From an uncultured Clostridia bacterium (lineage in GTDB: Bacteria > Bacillota > Clostridia > UBA1381): a stretch of DNA of 59,772 bases. Below the pieces are notes generated by a model that worked only from the letters and a program-made list of their open reading frames with translations, made no database searches and was not told where the DNA came from. Position numbers and translations under genes: made by a program. Shown one piece after another: positions 1 to 8,331 of the stretch; position 1 is the first letter of the stretch; each line of letters starts with the position of its first letter. The stretch spans positions 1 to 59,772 of the forward strand of contig CAKSUM010000017.1 of the NCBI GenBank assembly GCA_934501535.1. Direction: 5' to 3'.

Positions 1-39
1 TTTTCAATGTTCAACGCTGTCTTTCGGGACAGCTTATTT

Positions 40-68
40 AGTATATCACATCCCATTGGGTTTGTCAA
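40..68 (-). promoter_or_regulatory. Strong sigma-A promoter facing left, probable rrn P2
   Basis: On the minus strand TTGACA (63-68) is followed by a 17-nt spacer and TATACT (40-45). The transcript would run off the left edge. Its first bases form a GCTGTC/GACAGC hairpin (16-33), followed by a TTGAACATTGAAAA stretch at 1-14 that resembles the leader boxes just upstream of 16S rRNA in Firmicutes. A- and T-rich sequence upstream of the -35 (69-110) could act as an UP element. The rRNA assignment is inference because the transcribed gene lies outside the window. Confidence 0.7.
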
Positions 69-180
69 GGCTTTTTTTGAAAGTTTTTGAAACTTTTTGA
101 AACTTTTTTCAAAATCGGGTTAAATCCGCATGAATACGGCTAAAACCGGCCTCAGCCATGCCCTCAGGGACAGCTTGTTT

Positions 181-209
181 ATTATATCAAACTATTTCTC
201 TTTTGTCAA
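181..209 (-). promoter_or_regulatory. Second strong sigma-A promoter facing left, probable rrn P1
   Basis: Minus-strand TTGACA (204-209), 17-nt spacer, perfect TATAAT (181-186). The block around it (GGGACAGCTT, -10, -35, T-rich flank) is an imperfect direct copy of the block at 27-90, so the two promoters arose by duplication about 141 bp apart. Tandem near-consensus promoters of this kind are typical of rRNA operons. They lie immediately downstream of the alpha-galactosidase gene. Confidence 0.7.
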
Positions 210-262
210 GGGGGTTTTTGAAATTTTTTGTCTTTTTTTAATAAAAACTGCAAAAAGCCGCA

Positions 263-2251
263 TTATTCCGTCTTTTTATAAAAATACAGCTTTGCTGTGC
301 GCGCACTTTTTATTGCTATTTCGATACCCATTTCAGCAAGCTTTTTCCCTTTAGCCTCAATTGTTTCACCGCTGTCGGCATCGGTAAACAGGTAATTTCC
401 GTCAGTGTCAAGTCCGCGCAGCTTATAGCATGCACTCGTGCCGCACGCGTTTTCACGTCTGAAAATCTGAATAATGCCGTCATTGTTTTCCGGTCGGTTA
501 TATTGAACCGCGTGCCAGGTATCATCTGCCGACGTAATTTTTGTAAGCGGATAGATGTCGGCGTAAAAGTACGGACGGACGCGCTTATACTCATCTGCAG
601 CCTTTTTCAGCAAATTAATGTCATCCGCATCATCGCCGAATTTATTTCTTGCCGAAAATGTGTAATTCGTTGTCAATCCGCCGGCATAGGCGCTTCGTAT
701 ACGGTACATGTCATATTCGCGTCCGGTACCGGTACCGCTGTACGGAATCCACGTACCGAAAGTAACATTATGGATTTGGTTGTAGTTACTCGGATAATTT
801 GCCGGGCATGCCATATCGCTTCGCCACAGAGGAACCGCACGGCGCATTGTTTCAATATCAATGCGCCTTCCGCCGCTTGCGCAATTGTCTATTATAAGGT
901 AAGGAAATTTTTCCCTCAAGGCGTCCCAAAGCCGATACAGTCCCAGAATATGCTTTATTTCCGTAATCCCTCGCCTGTCCTCCGAATCATTCGCACGCCA
1001 ATACGAAAGCGGCGAAAAATTGAAATCCTGGCGATAGCAGCTTATTCCCAAACGTTCAATTTTTTTACTTATAAAATCAAAGCAGTACCTCCACGCATCT
1101 TCATTTCCGAGATTGAGCAGAAGATTGTCTTTATCCGTATCCTCCCGATCGGTTACTTCAATAAAATACTCCGGATGTTCAAGACTTATCGGTGTACCCC
1201 TTCGAACACGTTCCGGCTCAAACCACAGCAAAAATTCCATTCCGCTGTCACGAACCGCTGCGGCAACATCTTCAAGTCCGCCCGTATGCGCGTTATTGAT
1301 GCGCCAGTCGCCCGTATGCACCGCCCAGTCGCCCTCAAACTCATCGGGTGTTGCGTCAACCTCGTTTCCCCCGTACCACCCGGCGTCCATCCAAATATAT
1401 TCAAACGGCAGCTGGTTTTCATTTATAACCCGCAGACGGTCAAATATCTCCTTATCCGCCATGCCGCCCCAAATTCCGGCGCAAAACGGAAGTGTATTTC
1501 TGCATTCACCCTTACCTATGGGCGAAAAATGTTCTTTTACAAGTCTGCGCCATTTGTTCTGAGAATCCGCAAAGTCACCGCTGTAACTCATAACAACAAA
1601 TGACGATGTGCGGATTTTTTCGCCCGGCATAAGTCTGAAATGAGTATTTTCGATTTTTGTTTTTACACTCACTTCCTCATTCGCACGGCTTATTTCGCAA
1701 TTCCATTGTCCCGTCCAGCCGATTGCGAAAATAATTCCCTTTCCGCGCTGATGAAGATTGAAAAACGGTGCACGCTCTCCGTCCGACGAACGTCCGCCTT
1801 CGCATGAATACCGCATACTGCCGCCCGGATACAGCCGGTTTATGTAACGTCCCACCGAAATTTTATCAACATCATTATAAAATTCGGTATCGCCCCAAAA
1901 CGATCCCGAGGGAGAATGTACTTCTATTCCGCGGCTTTTATCCGGCATGTATGCGGTATACCCCAATTCGTCATCATAATCAAACCTAAACACCGCGTCG
2001 CAGTCCCACATCTCCGACAGAATTTCTGTGGGCTTATCCCCATTGTTCTCAAATGCGGTGACCCATTCATATGCGTTGTAATCCGGATATGCCGTGACGG
2101 TATGCGTAACGGTCAGCCCATCGGAAAGGCTGTAAATAACCGTTGTTACATTGCCGTTTTTCGTAATGCTTTTTGCCGCGTCAAAATCCGCAAACGGCTT
2201 TCCGCCATACAAAAACGAAAAATTCATTTCATTAATATTAATATTAAACAT
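263..2251 (-). CDS. Alpha-galactosidase, glycoside hydrolase family 36
   Basis: Cytoplasmic enzyme predicted to hydrolyse terminal alpha-1,6-galactose from raffinose-family sugars, melibiose or galactomannan fragments. It has no signal peptide. GH36 hallmarks are visible: WMDAGWYGG near residue 289, LLWFEPERV near 341, the nucleophile Asp in CYRQDFN (about 409) and the acid/base Asp in RSDMACP (about 479), with DNCASGGRR just before it. At about 662 residues it matches the short GH36 form. A TTG at 2257 would sit only 1 nt from the SD; the ATG at 2251 has AGGGAG 7 nt upstream and is preferred. It is the second gene behind the DMT permease and reads towards the tandem promoters at 40-209 without a clear terminator. 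Family assignment is firm, exact substrate is not. Confidence 0.92.
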   Translation of the reverse strand: MFNININEMNFSFLYGGKPFADFDAAKSITKNGNVTTVIYSLSDGLTVTHTVTAYPDYNAYEWVTAFENNGDKPTEILSEMWDCDAVFRFDYDDELGYTAYMPDKSRGIEVHSPSGSFWGDTEFYNDVDKISVGRYINRLYPGGSMRYSCEGGRSSDGERAPFFNLHQRGKGIIFAIGWTGQWNCEISRANEEVSVKTKIENTHFRLMPGEKIRTSSFVVMSYSGDFADSQNKWRRLVKEHFSPIGKGECRNTLPFCAGIWGGMADKEIFDRLRVINENQLPFEYIWMDAGWYGGNEVDATPDEFEGDWAVHTGDWRINNAHTGGLEDVAAAVRDSGMEFLLWFEPERVRRGTPISLEHPEYFIEVTDREDTDKDNLLLNLGNEDAWRYCFDFISKKIERLGISCYRQDFNFSPLSYWRANDSEDRRGITEIKHILGLYRLWDALREKFPYLIIDNCASGGRRIDIETMRRAVPLWRSDMACPANYPSNYNQIHNVTFGTWIPYSGTGTGREYDMYRIRSAYAGGLTTNYTFSARNKFGDDADDINLLKKAADEYKRVRPYFYADIYPLTKITSADDTWHAVQYNRPENNDGIIQIFRRENACGTSACYKLRGLDTDGNYLFTDADSGETIEAKGKKLAEMGIEIAIKSARTAKLYFYKKTE

Positions 2252-2266
2252 TTTCAATCTCCCTTT

Positions 2267-3121
2267 CTATAAAAACATGCATGTACCCATAAAGCACAAG
2301 CCAATTCCGATAAGCAGTTTTGCATGCGCTTTTTCCTTGAATATAATTATTCCGCAAAGCGACGTCAGTACAACCGACCCTCCCGTCACAGCCGGATAAA
2401 GAACGGTTGCCGGAAGCGATTTTGCGCATACCAGCTGCAGCAGATATGATATTCCGCCTGCAAGTGCGGACGCGATTATCGCAGTGATGCAGCGAGGCGA
2501 ATTTATCGGCAGCGGTTGTTTTCCTCGAACAAGCGGAAATGCCGCAAGACACATCAGCGCCTGGACTATATATGTGCAGATTATAAAGTCATTTTCAGCC
2601 GCGGCATAGAGGCTGATTTGATGTAGCTTTGATACAACACTGACAAAGCCGTTCAGCAGAAACACCGCAATACACATAGCCGCGGTTTTCGGATTTATCT
2701 TTCCGCATCCCGAATTTACCGTAAGCAATGACGCAAATATCAGCACAAGTCCAAAAGTCCGCAGCAGCGAAAATTCCTCATGCAGAAACGCAATTCCGAA
2801 AATGTACGGCACGGTCATACCGCCCGCCATAAGAAAAAGCGTAAAAACCGCCAGTCCGTCCTCCTCCATAATCTTAAAGCTCAATGCGGTGTATGCAAGA
2901 CACATTATTGCAGATGCCGACGCCATAAGTACGGTAAACGGATTTAATGAAATTTTACCGCCGCCGAGAGCAAGAAAAAACACCGCACAAATAATCGCTG
3001 CAAAAAAGCTGTAATACACCGACGCACGGAATGTATCTCCTGCTTTTTTTGTGTAAACCCTGCGGAAAGAAAAATTCGCCGCCAGTAAAATCACTGATAT
3101 CAATAGTTGTATATAACTCAT
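2267..3121 (-). CDS. EamA/DMT-superfamily permease
   Basis: Integral membrane protein of 284 residues with about ten hydrophobic helices in two half-repeats, as in EamA-type drug/metabolite transporters. The second half contains the typical FKEKAHAKLLIGIGLCFMG ending. An SD (AGGAG) lies 8 nt before the ATG. It is the first gene of the two-gene operon with the alpha-galactosidase, separated from it by 15 nt, so a sugar or sugar-derived compound is a reasonable but unproved substrate. DMT proteins cannot be given a substrate from sequence. Confidence 0.8.
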   Translation of the reverse strand: MSYIQLLISVILLAANFSFRRVYTKKAGDTFRASVYYSFFAAIICAVFFLALGGGKISLNPFTVLMASASAIMCLAYTALSFKIMEEDGLAVFTLFLMAGGMTVPYIFGIAFLHEEFSLLRTFGLVLIFASLLTVNSGCGKINPKTAAMCIAVFLLNGFVSVVSKLHQISLYAAAENDFIICTYIVQALMCLAAFPLVRGKQPLPINSPRCITAIIASALAGGISYLLQLVCAKSLPATVLYPAVTGGSVVLTSLCGIIIFKEKAHAKLLIGIGLCFMGTCMFL

Positions 3122-3169
3122 TATTTCATCTCCTGCAATAAATATATCACAATTTTTGTTTTATATATA

Positions 3170-3199
3170 TTGACATTTCACCAAAAAATATGATAAAAT
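3170..3199 (+). promoter_or_regulatory. Promoter of the AraC-family regulator
   Basis: TTGACA (3170-3175) with an 18-nt spacer to TAAAAT (3194-3199). An in-frame ATG at 3190 falls inside this promoter, which argues that translation starts at 3220. The opposite-strand region for the permease operon has only a weak -35, as expected if the divergent AraC protein activates it. Confidence 0.6.
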
Positions 3200-3219
3200 C
3201 ACCACATGAGGTAATTAAT

Positions 3220-4020
3220 ATGAAGAACAAGACAATAAACTATACGCGAATAAATGATTTTTCGTTTGACATAAAATATCTTGAACTAAACGGCAGCCGG
3301 CAAAATGTAAATTATCAGCATGCGCACGGAGAGTGTGAAATATACATCAATCTCAGCGGTGACGTATCATTTATGGTAGAAAACACCGTATATCCGATAA
3401 AGCGCGGCAGCGTAATAATAACCCGTCCGAACGAAAATCACCACTGCATAATAAATTCCGATAAATTGCACCGTCATTATTGGATTTTGTTCGGAATAAA
3501 CGGAAATGAAGGTCTTTTTGATATATTTTTTGAGCGCGGAGCCGGCGAAAATAACCTGATTGAGCTTTCGCCGGAAGATTTGGAAAAGGTATGCGGCATT
3601 TGCAGCGAAATGCTCCTCTCGGACGGCAGCGGCGATTACTGTCTTTTCTTTGCACTCATCAGCAGTCTGCGAAACGGCAGAATGTTGAAAGACCGAAAAA
3701 TAAAACTGTCACAAGATGTTGCCGGCGCGCTGGAATATATGGATTCACATATCGAGGAGCAAATTTTAATCGAGGATTTGGCAAAAATGGCATTTGTCAG
3801 CGTAAATACATTTGAGCGGCATTTTAAAAAGCAGACAGGAATGACTGCCGGCGAGTATCTGCTGCAAAAACGCCTGTTTTATTCGTGCAGACTTCTCGAC
3901 CGAGGCAAGTCGGTTCAGGACGCATGCTGCGGCAGCGGTTTCTCCGACTGTTCGTATTATATAAAAAAATTCCGTACGCTGTACGGAATAACGCCGAAGC
4001 AATATAAGACAAAAAAATAA
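3220..4020 (+). CDS. AraC-family transcriptional regulator
   Basis: 266-residue regulator. The N-terminal half is a cupin-like sugar-sensing domain (HAHGECEIY, then IKRGSVIITRPNENHHC). The C-terminal ~100 residues carry two helix-turn-helix motifs typical of AraC/XylS, with FVSVNTFERHFKKQTG and FSDCSYYIKKFRTLYGITPKQYK. Start chosen at 3220, with GAGG 8 nt upstream; the earlier ATG at 3190 lies within the promoter. It is divergent from the permease/alpha-galactosidase operon and probably controls it in response to an alpha-galactoside. The family is certain, the target is inferred from position. Confidence 0.88.
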   Translation: MKNKTINYTRINDFSFDIKYLELNGSRQNVNYQHAHGECEIYINLSGDVSFMVENTVYPIKRGSVIITRPNENHHCIINSDKLHRHYWILFGINGNEGLFDIFFERGAGENNLIELSPEDLEKVCGICSEMLLSDGSGDYCLFFALISSLRNGRMLKDRKIKLSQDVAGALEYMDSHIEEQILIEDLAKMAFVSVNTFERHFKKQTGMTAGEYLLQKRLFYSCRLLDRGKSVQDACCGSGFSDCSYYIKKFRTLYGITPKQYKTKK

Positions 4021-4052
4021 CAATGCAGTAGCATACCTGCATGCAAAAACAG

Positions 4053-4086
4053 CCGCATCAAAATTATTCCGATGCGGTTGGTTTTT
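4053..4086. terminator. Bidirectional intrinsic terminator
   Basis: CCGCATC (4053-4059) pairs with GATGCGG (4071-4077). TTGGTTTTT follows on the plus strand and CTGTTTTT on the minus strand. It separates the AraC gene from the convergent glycyl radical enzyme operon. Confidence 0.75.
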
Positions 4087-4148
4087 ATCGGTTTTATGCC
4101 GGATAATACGTTTTATTTATCGGCTTTATGCCGGATAATACGTTTTAT
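4087..4148. repeat. 32-bp-period tandem duplication across a gene end
   Basis: A 30-nt segment (4087-4116) recurs at 4119-4148 with one difference (ATCGGTTTT versus ATCGGCTTT). The second copy encodes the last ten codons of the S26-like peptidase gene, the first is its 3-prime flank. The period of 32 is not a multiple of three, so the extra copy lies out of frame after the stop. Confidence 0.85.
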
Positions 4149-4589
4149 AACAGATTTTATTTTAGCTTTAAATCCTCTGATTTTCTGCATAAATACACGT
4201 CGGCGGCAATACCTCAAATAATCTTTGTCACCGCACGAAATATAGCTGCCGCCGTGATAATACCCATCGGCAACGGCGAGAATATTTCGGTCGGTTATGC
4301 CGTATTCTCTGACGCACTGATTGTCGCCGCACATAATATAAGACCCGTCCTTTGCAATTCCGACAACTCTGTGCATAACAAACTGTCCGTTTTTGCGTCT
4401 GTAAAGCGGCAAATCATATTTTTTCAGGCGCGGCGGAGCACTTTTCAGAACAACAGTATCTTCATTCTGCCGTATCATCGGGAGCATGCTTGTTCCCATG
4501 GGAGCAAACCTGACTTTTTTCCCCGATGCAAGCTGTTCAGCCATAACCGGCCATAACTGCTCAAGCCGTATTTTCGTCCTGTCCGTCAT
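4113..4589 (-). CDS. S24/S26-family signal peptidase-like protein
   Basis: 158-residue protein with a signal-peptidase-like core: FAPMGTSMLPMI (catalytic Ser around residue 34) and FVMHRVVGI (His-Arg in the place where bacterial type I signal peptidases carry Lys-Arg, as in SipW/archaeal-type enzymes), then YIMCGDNQ. There is no obvious N-terminal membrane anchor. The C-terminus is very basic. Its start overlaps the stop of the PqqD-like gene by 4 nt (ATGA), so the two are translationally coupled. It could process a peptide or be a degenerate peptidase; the substrate is unknown. Confidence 0.72.
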   Translation of the reverse strand: MTDRTKIRLEQLWPVMAEQLASGKKVRFAPMGTSMLPMIRQNEDTVVLKSAPPRLKKYDLPLYRRKNGQFVMHRVVGIAKDGSYIMCGDNQCVREYGITDRNILAVADGYYHGGSYISCGDKDYLRYCRRRVFMQKIRGFKAKIKSVIKRIIRHKADK

Positions 4590-4855
4590 TTTGTAAGCAC
4601 ATCTGCGTCGGCAAGCTTTTTCAAAAATGCGTCAATATCCTCCTCGGCAATATTGACATCAACCATGTACTCCGACGTCAGCATCTTAACCAATCCGTCC
4701 CTGCTTATGTCTTGTTCCGTCAAAATTCTCCACAGGAACGCGCCGGTTTCATTGAGCGTAATCATTCCGTTAAAATCAACCGCTTCCCCGTCCACGCCGA
4801 TTACGATAAAGTTATCAGCTACACTGCGAAGCACAAATCCTTCTTTAATTTTCAT
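4586..4855 (-). CDS. PqqD-like protein (RiPP recognition element fold)
   Basis: 89-residue PqqD-family protein. The sequence has the expected pattern of beta strands (FVLRSVADNFIVIGV), the LNETGAFLWRIL helix and a C-terminal ~45-residue helical part ending in DIDAFLKKLADADVL. PqqD domains bind leader peptides of ribosomally made peptides and present them to modifying enzymes. GGAGG lies 7 nt before the ATG. It sits 23 nt downstream of a radical SAM activase and is coupled to an S26-like peptidase, but no precursor peptide was found nearby. Family confident, role open. Confidence 0.8.
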   Translation of the reverse strand: MKIKEGFVLRSVADNFIVIGVDGEAVDFNGMITLNETGAFLWRILTEQDISRDGLVKMLTSEYMVDVNIAEEDIDAFLKKLADADVLTK

Positions 4856-4878
4856 AATAAATCCTCCGTATATATTAA

Positions 4879-5661
4879 TTATCCGCCGATTTTGCAGTCA
4901 AGCCCCGATTTTTCCGCTGCCGAAAGCAGACGGTACATTTTGTTTTCTTCAATCAGCTGCAAATCGGACAGCTCATATTTTCTCCCGAGCGCGTCATATT
5001 TATCCATACCCAGCCGATGATACGGCAAAAGATGGAGCTTGTGCACGCCGCGCAGACTCTTTGCAAATTCGGCAATTGCGCAAATTTCCTCCTCGGTATC
5101 GTTAAAACCGGGAATTACGGGCACACGGATTGTTATATCACCGTGTTCCTCCGCCGCGCGCCGCGCATTTTCCAGAATACGCTCGTTTGACTGACCGCAA
5201 AAACGCATATGCTTGTCATTATCTATATTTTTAATATCCATCAACACATGGTCGGTCAGGCGCAGATAGCTGCTGTAAACCTCCCACTCGGCAAAACCGG
5301 TGGTTTCAATCGCGGTGGAAATACCGGCGCTCTTTGCCGCGCTCAGCAGGGCGCGTCCGAATTCCGGCTGTGCCAGACACTCGCCGCCCGAAAGCGTGAG
5401 TCCGCCGCCCGAGCGCAGATAATACGGCAAATCGCGCATAACCTCCTCCATAACCTCGCTGACGGTTACATCGCGTCCGACGGTTTTATCCTTTCCGGCA
5501 AAGAACATATTTTGTATATCGTATTTCTGTCCTTCGGGATTGCAGCACCATTTGCACCTCAGCGGACAGCCCTTCAAAAATACAATCGTTCGTATCCCCG
5601 GACCGTCATGAATGGAGTATTTCTGAATATCAAAAATTCTTCCTTTTACATCATTACTCAT
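4879..5661 (-). CDS. Glycyl radical enzyme activating enzyme (radical SAM), short form
   Basis: 260-residue radical SAM protein that would abstract a hydrogen from the conserved Gly of the upstream glycyl radical enzyme. It has DGPGIRTIVFLKGCPLRC with the CxxxCxxC cluster at Cys32, Cys36 and Cys39, followed by CNPEG, then GGGLTLSGGE and a C-terminal LHLLPYHRLG. The region after the first cluster lacks the ferredoxin-like Cys-rich insertion usual in activases of diol dehydratases, so its architecture is like that of the PFL activase. It starts 6 nt after the enzyme gene with a weak SD. A ferredoxin or flavodoxin from elsewhere must supply electrons. Confidence 0.9.
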   Translation of the reverse strand: MSNDVKGRIFDIQKYSIHDGPGIRTIVFLKGCPLRCKWCCNPEGQKYDIQNMFFAGKDKTVGRDVTVSEVMEEVMRDLPYYLRSGGGLTLSGGECLAQPEFGRALLSAAKSAGISTAIETTGFAEWEVYSSYLRLTDHVLMDIKNIDNDKHMRFCGQSNERILENARRAAEEHGDITIRVPVIPGFNDTEEEICAIAEFAKSLRGVHKLHLLPYHRLGMDKYDALGRKYELSDLQLIEENKMYRLLSAAEKSGLDCKIGG

Positions 5662-5667
5662 ATCATT

Positions 5668-8199
5668 TTACCTGTTAAAAGCCTGTTCGGTTCTGTTTAT
5701 AATATCGTCCTGGAGCGACCTTGAAAGCGTAGTGAACAATGCCGAATATCCGGCAACGCGCACAACAAGGCTCTTATATTTTTCAGGGTGATTTTGCGCG
5801 TCAATAAGCGTTTCACGGCTTACAACGTTAAACTGCATATGCATCCCCTTTTGGTCGAAAAACGCTCTTATATAGGAAGCGAAATTTTGCAGACCCGACA
5901 TTCCCGCAAGCGCGGACGGGTGAAATTTCTGATTATACAGCGTTCCGTTTGAGGCGATTGCGTGGTCGAGCTTTGCGACCGAGTTTGCGGCCGCGGTCGG
6001 GCCCTTGGTGTCACGTCCGGAGCACGGTCCCACTCCGTCCGCAATCGGCGTGCACGCAAGCCTTGCATCGGGCGTCGCGCCGGTCTGATGACCGAGCGGC
6101 ACATTTGCGGATACCGGATACAGCCCTGCCTGAAACAGTCCGCCGCGCGGATTTTTATATTTTTCCACTTCTTTTGTGTATGTATATGCAACCTCACGCG
6201 CAAACAAGTCGATTTCCGGAATATCGTTTCCGTACTTCGGCAGCGCCTCTATGTCCTCTTTCATTTTTCTGAAACGCGCCTGTTCCTCGGGGCTGCAGAT
6301 ACCGTTTAAAAATGCTTTTAAAAGCGACTCAATTTCAGTCGGCGACATTCTTCTGCCCTGCTGTGCGGTACGGCGTGCAGTCATTGCCGCTGCCCTTTCC
6401 GCCGCAATCGGTGAGAACGGTTCTCCGAAATTGCAGTCCATTGCGGTTTTAAAATCGTACAGCGTGTATTTTTTATCTTCGTACACAAGCTTTTTTATCG
6501 CATAAAGCGCATCTGTCATGTTAGCGATACCGAATCCCTGAGGTCCGGTGAAATTATATACCGCACCGCCCTCCTGAATACTTTTGCCTCGCTTAATGCA
6601 ATCGTCCACCATAGACGATTCAAATGGCAGCGGACAGCGCTCGCTGTGCGCAACGTCAATTGCGTTATCGGCATTTACCAGCAGACCTATTTCATATGCC
6701 ATCTGCTTTTTATATGCCCCGAAAAAGTCATCAAACGTTTCAAAATCCGACAGTTCGCCCGTCTGCAGTCCGACAGCTTCTCCGTCCTCAATTCCGTTTG
6801 AGAAAACCAGCTCGACAGGGCGGCACATGTTAAAGAATGCAGCGTCATGCCAGCCGTCGGTTTTAGCCGCAATCTGCGGCTCAACGCAGCCTATTATATT
6901 ATAGTCACGTGCTTCTTCAAGCGAAATTCCGCGGCTCATCATTGACGGAATAATTATTTCATCATTGTAGTATGCGGGCAGTCCCACGCCTGTCCTTGTC
7001 AGCTCGGCAGCCTTGAGGATAAACTCGTTCGGCGTGCCGTTCCAGATACGCACCGAAAATGACGGTGCCGGCAGTTGCGTGTGCATAGACGCCTGTATGC
7101 ACATGTAGGACAAATCGTTTGTAGCGTCAAGTCCGTCTGGGGTCTGACCTCCGGCGCACAGGTTCTGAAACAGGCTGTATCCGGCAAATCCCTCGGACGA
7201 TGCCGCGTCGCGAACCTTATTTAGGTCATTGAATTTCACCCATATACAGTCCATAAGCTCCTGCGCAAATTCCGGAGTAATGCGTCCCTGCTCCAAGTCC
7301 TTTTTGTAGAAAGGATACATGTATTGGTCAAAGCGTCCGGGCGAAATCGAGTGACCGCTCGATTCGGTCTGCAGCAGCATCTGAATGAACCAGAAGGTCT
7401 GGCAAGCCTCGTAGAAACTTTGTGCACCGTTTTCAGGAACGCGCGCACAAATTCTGCTGATTTGCTCAAGTTCGCTTTTTCTCTGCGAATTTTTCTCGGC
7501 GTCCGCCATTTCACGTGCAAGCTCGGAATATCTTTTCGCGTATTTTATTGCCGCGTCGGCGCAAATTATAACCGACTCCAAAAATTCGTGCTTCTTTGAA
7601 TATTCAGGCATGTACACTTTGCAGCGTTCAAGCTCCTCCGCCGCCTCGCGCATAAGCCCCTTAAATCCGATATGTAAAATCTTTTTGTAATCAACGGTAA
7701 TATGACCTATGCCGTTATAAAAATAATTTCCGGGCGTAAAAACATTGTGCCTCATTGCGCACAGCGTTTCCGGCGCCATGTATGACAGAGCAAGGTCGGA
7801 ATTGGTCTTGCCTTTCCAGTACGGGAAAATTCCGTGAAGAATTTCCTTGTCCTCCTCCGATATAAAGAACGGGTCGGCACTTCTTGTTGATACCGTATCC
7901 AGTTCACTTTCCAGCCACTCGTACGAGTATTCCGGGAACAGCTGACAGCTCCGCGGCTTTTTCGCATTGCTGCCCACAATCAGTTCGCCGTCACGAATGG
8001 TTATGGGTATATTTTCAAGAATATGGCAAAATGCCAGCGCGCGCCGCTTAATTATAGGTAGATTTTCGGTAGCTTTGTAGCTCTCTGTCACCAAAACGGC
8101 ACGGTCGGTTTCAATATGCGGCATATCCGCAAACAAATCGTCAATCAGCTTTGCGATACGCGCAGTCATTTTTATTCCGCCTTTTTCAAATTCAGCCAT
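5668..8199 (-). CDS. Glycyl radical enzyme, B12-independent glycerol/propanediol dehydratase type
   Basis: 843-residue glycyl radical enzyme. The thiyl site is GCVEPQ (Cys438, Glu440) and the radical Gly is in RVAGYS (Gly817). Residues corresponding to the active site of Clostridium butyricum glycerol dehydratase, as I remember its numbering, also appear with consistent offsets: His166 (GIGHITVD), His283-Ser284 (SGHSIS), Tyr341 (FAGYSLF) and Asp452 (GWHDAAF). This suggests dehydration of glycerol or 1,2-propanediol to an aldehyde, rather than pyruvate or choline cleavage. Start at 8199 has GAGGAGAG 6 nt upstream. No aldehyde dehydrogenase, alcohol dehydrogenase or shell genes adjoin it. An unrelated dehydration substrate cannot be excluded. 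Confidence 0.8.
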   Translation of the reverse strand: MAEFEKGGIKMTARIAKLIDDLFADMPHIETDRAVLVTESYKATENLPIIKRRALAFCHILENIPITIRDGELIVGSNAKKPRSCQLFPEYSYEWLESELDTVSTRSADPFFISEEDKEILHGIFPYWKGKTNSDLALSYMAPETLCAMRHNVFTPGNYFYNGIGHITVDYKKILHIGFKGLMREAAEELERCKVYMPEYSKKHEFLESVIICADAAIKYAKRYSELAREMADAEKNSQRKSELEQISRICARVPENGAQSFYEACQTFWFIQMLLQTESSGHSISPGRFDQYMYPFYKKDLEQGRITPEFAQELMDCIWVKFNDLNKVRDAASSEGFAGYSLFQNLCAGGQTPDGLDATNDLSYMCIQASMHTQLPAPSFSVRIWNGTPNEFILKAAELTRTGVGLPAYYNDEIIIPSMMSRGISLEEARDYNIIGCVEPQIAAKTDGWHDAAFFNMCRPVELVFSNGIEDGEAVGLQTGELSDFETFDDFFGAYKKQMAYEIGLLVNADNAIDVAHSERCPLPFESSMVDDCIKRGKSIQEGGAVYNFTGPQGFGIANMTDALYAIKKLVYEDKKYTLYDFKTAMDCNFGEPFSPIAAERAAAMTARRTAQQGRRMSPTEIESLLKAFLNGICSPEEQARFRKMKEDIEALPKYGNDIPEIDLFAREVAYTYTKEVEKYKNPRGGLFQAGLYPVSANVPLGHQTGATPDARLACTPIADGVGPCSGRDTKGPTAAANSVAKLDHAIASNGTLYNQKFHPSALAGMSGLQNFASYIRAFFDQKGMHMQFNVVSRETLIDAQNHPEKYKSLVVRVAGYSALFTTLSRSLQDDIINRTEQAFNR

Positions 8200-8239
8200 A
8201 ATTTTCTCTCCTCAAAATCCGTATTTCAAGTCAATAATA

Positions 8240-8268
8240 AGTATATCACAAATTTAAAATAATTTCAA
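8240..8268 (-). promoter_or_regulatory. Promoter of the glycyl radical enzyme operon
   Basis: Minus-strand TTGAAA (8263-8268), 17-nt spacer and TATACT (8240-8245) preceded by TGA (extended -10). It is divergent from the ruvX promoter; the two -35 boxes are only 8 nt apart. Confidence 0.75.
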
Positions 8269-8276
8269 CAGTAAAT

Positions 8277-8305
8277 TTGACTTTTTTTGTTTTATATGGT
8301 ATTAT
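8277..8305 (+). promoter_or_regulatory. Promoter of ruvX
   Basis: TTGACT (8277-8282), 17-nt spacer, TATTAT (8300-8305) with an extended TGG. The predicted transcript starts about 20 nt before the ruvX start codon. Confidence 0.75.
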
Positions 8306-8331
8306 TTTTGTTAGTAAGGAGAGTGTATATT

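Noticed and set aside
503..1603. A 366-codon plus-strand ORF opposite the alpha-galactosidase gene
   Set aside because: It is the antisense shadow of a clear GH36 gene, with no SD and no recognisable domain.
4113..5661. A complete RiPP gene cluster (PqqD, peptidase, radical SAM)
   Set aside because: The radical SAM protein is a glycyl radical activase and no precursor ORF was found; only the PqqD-peptidase pair is kept as a finding.
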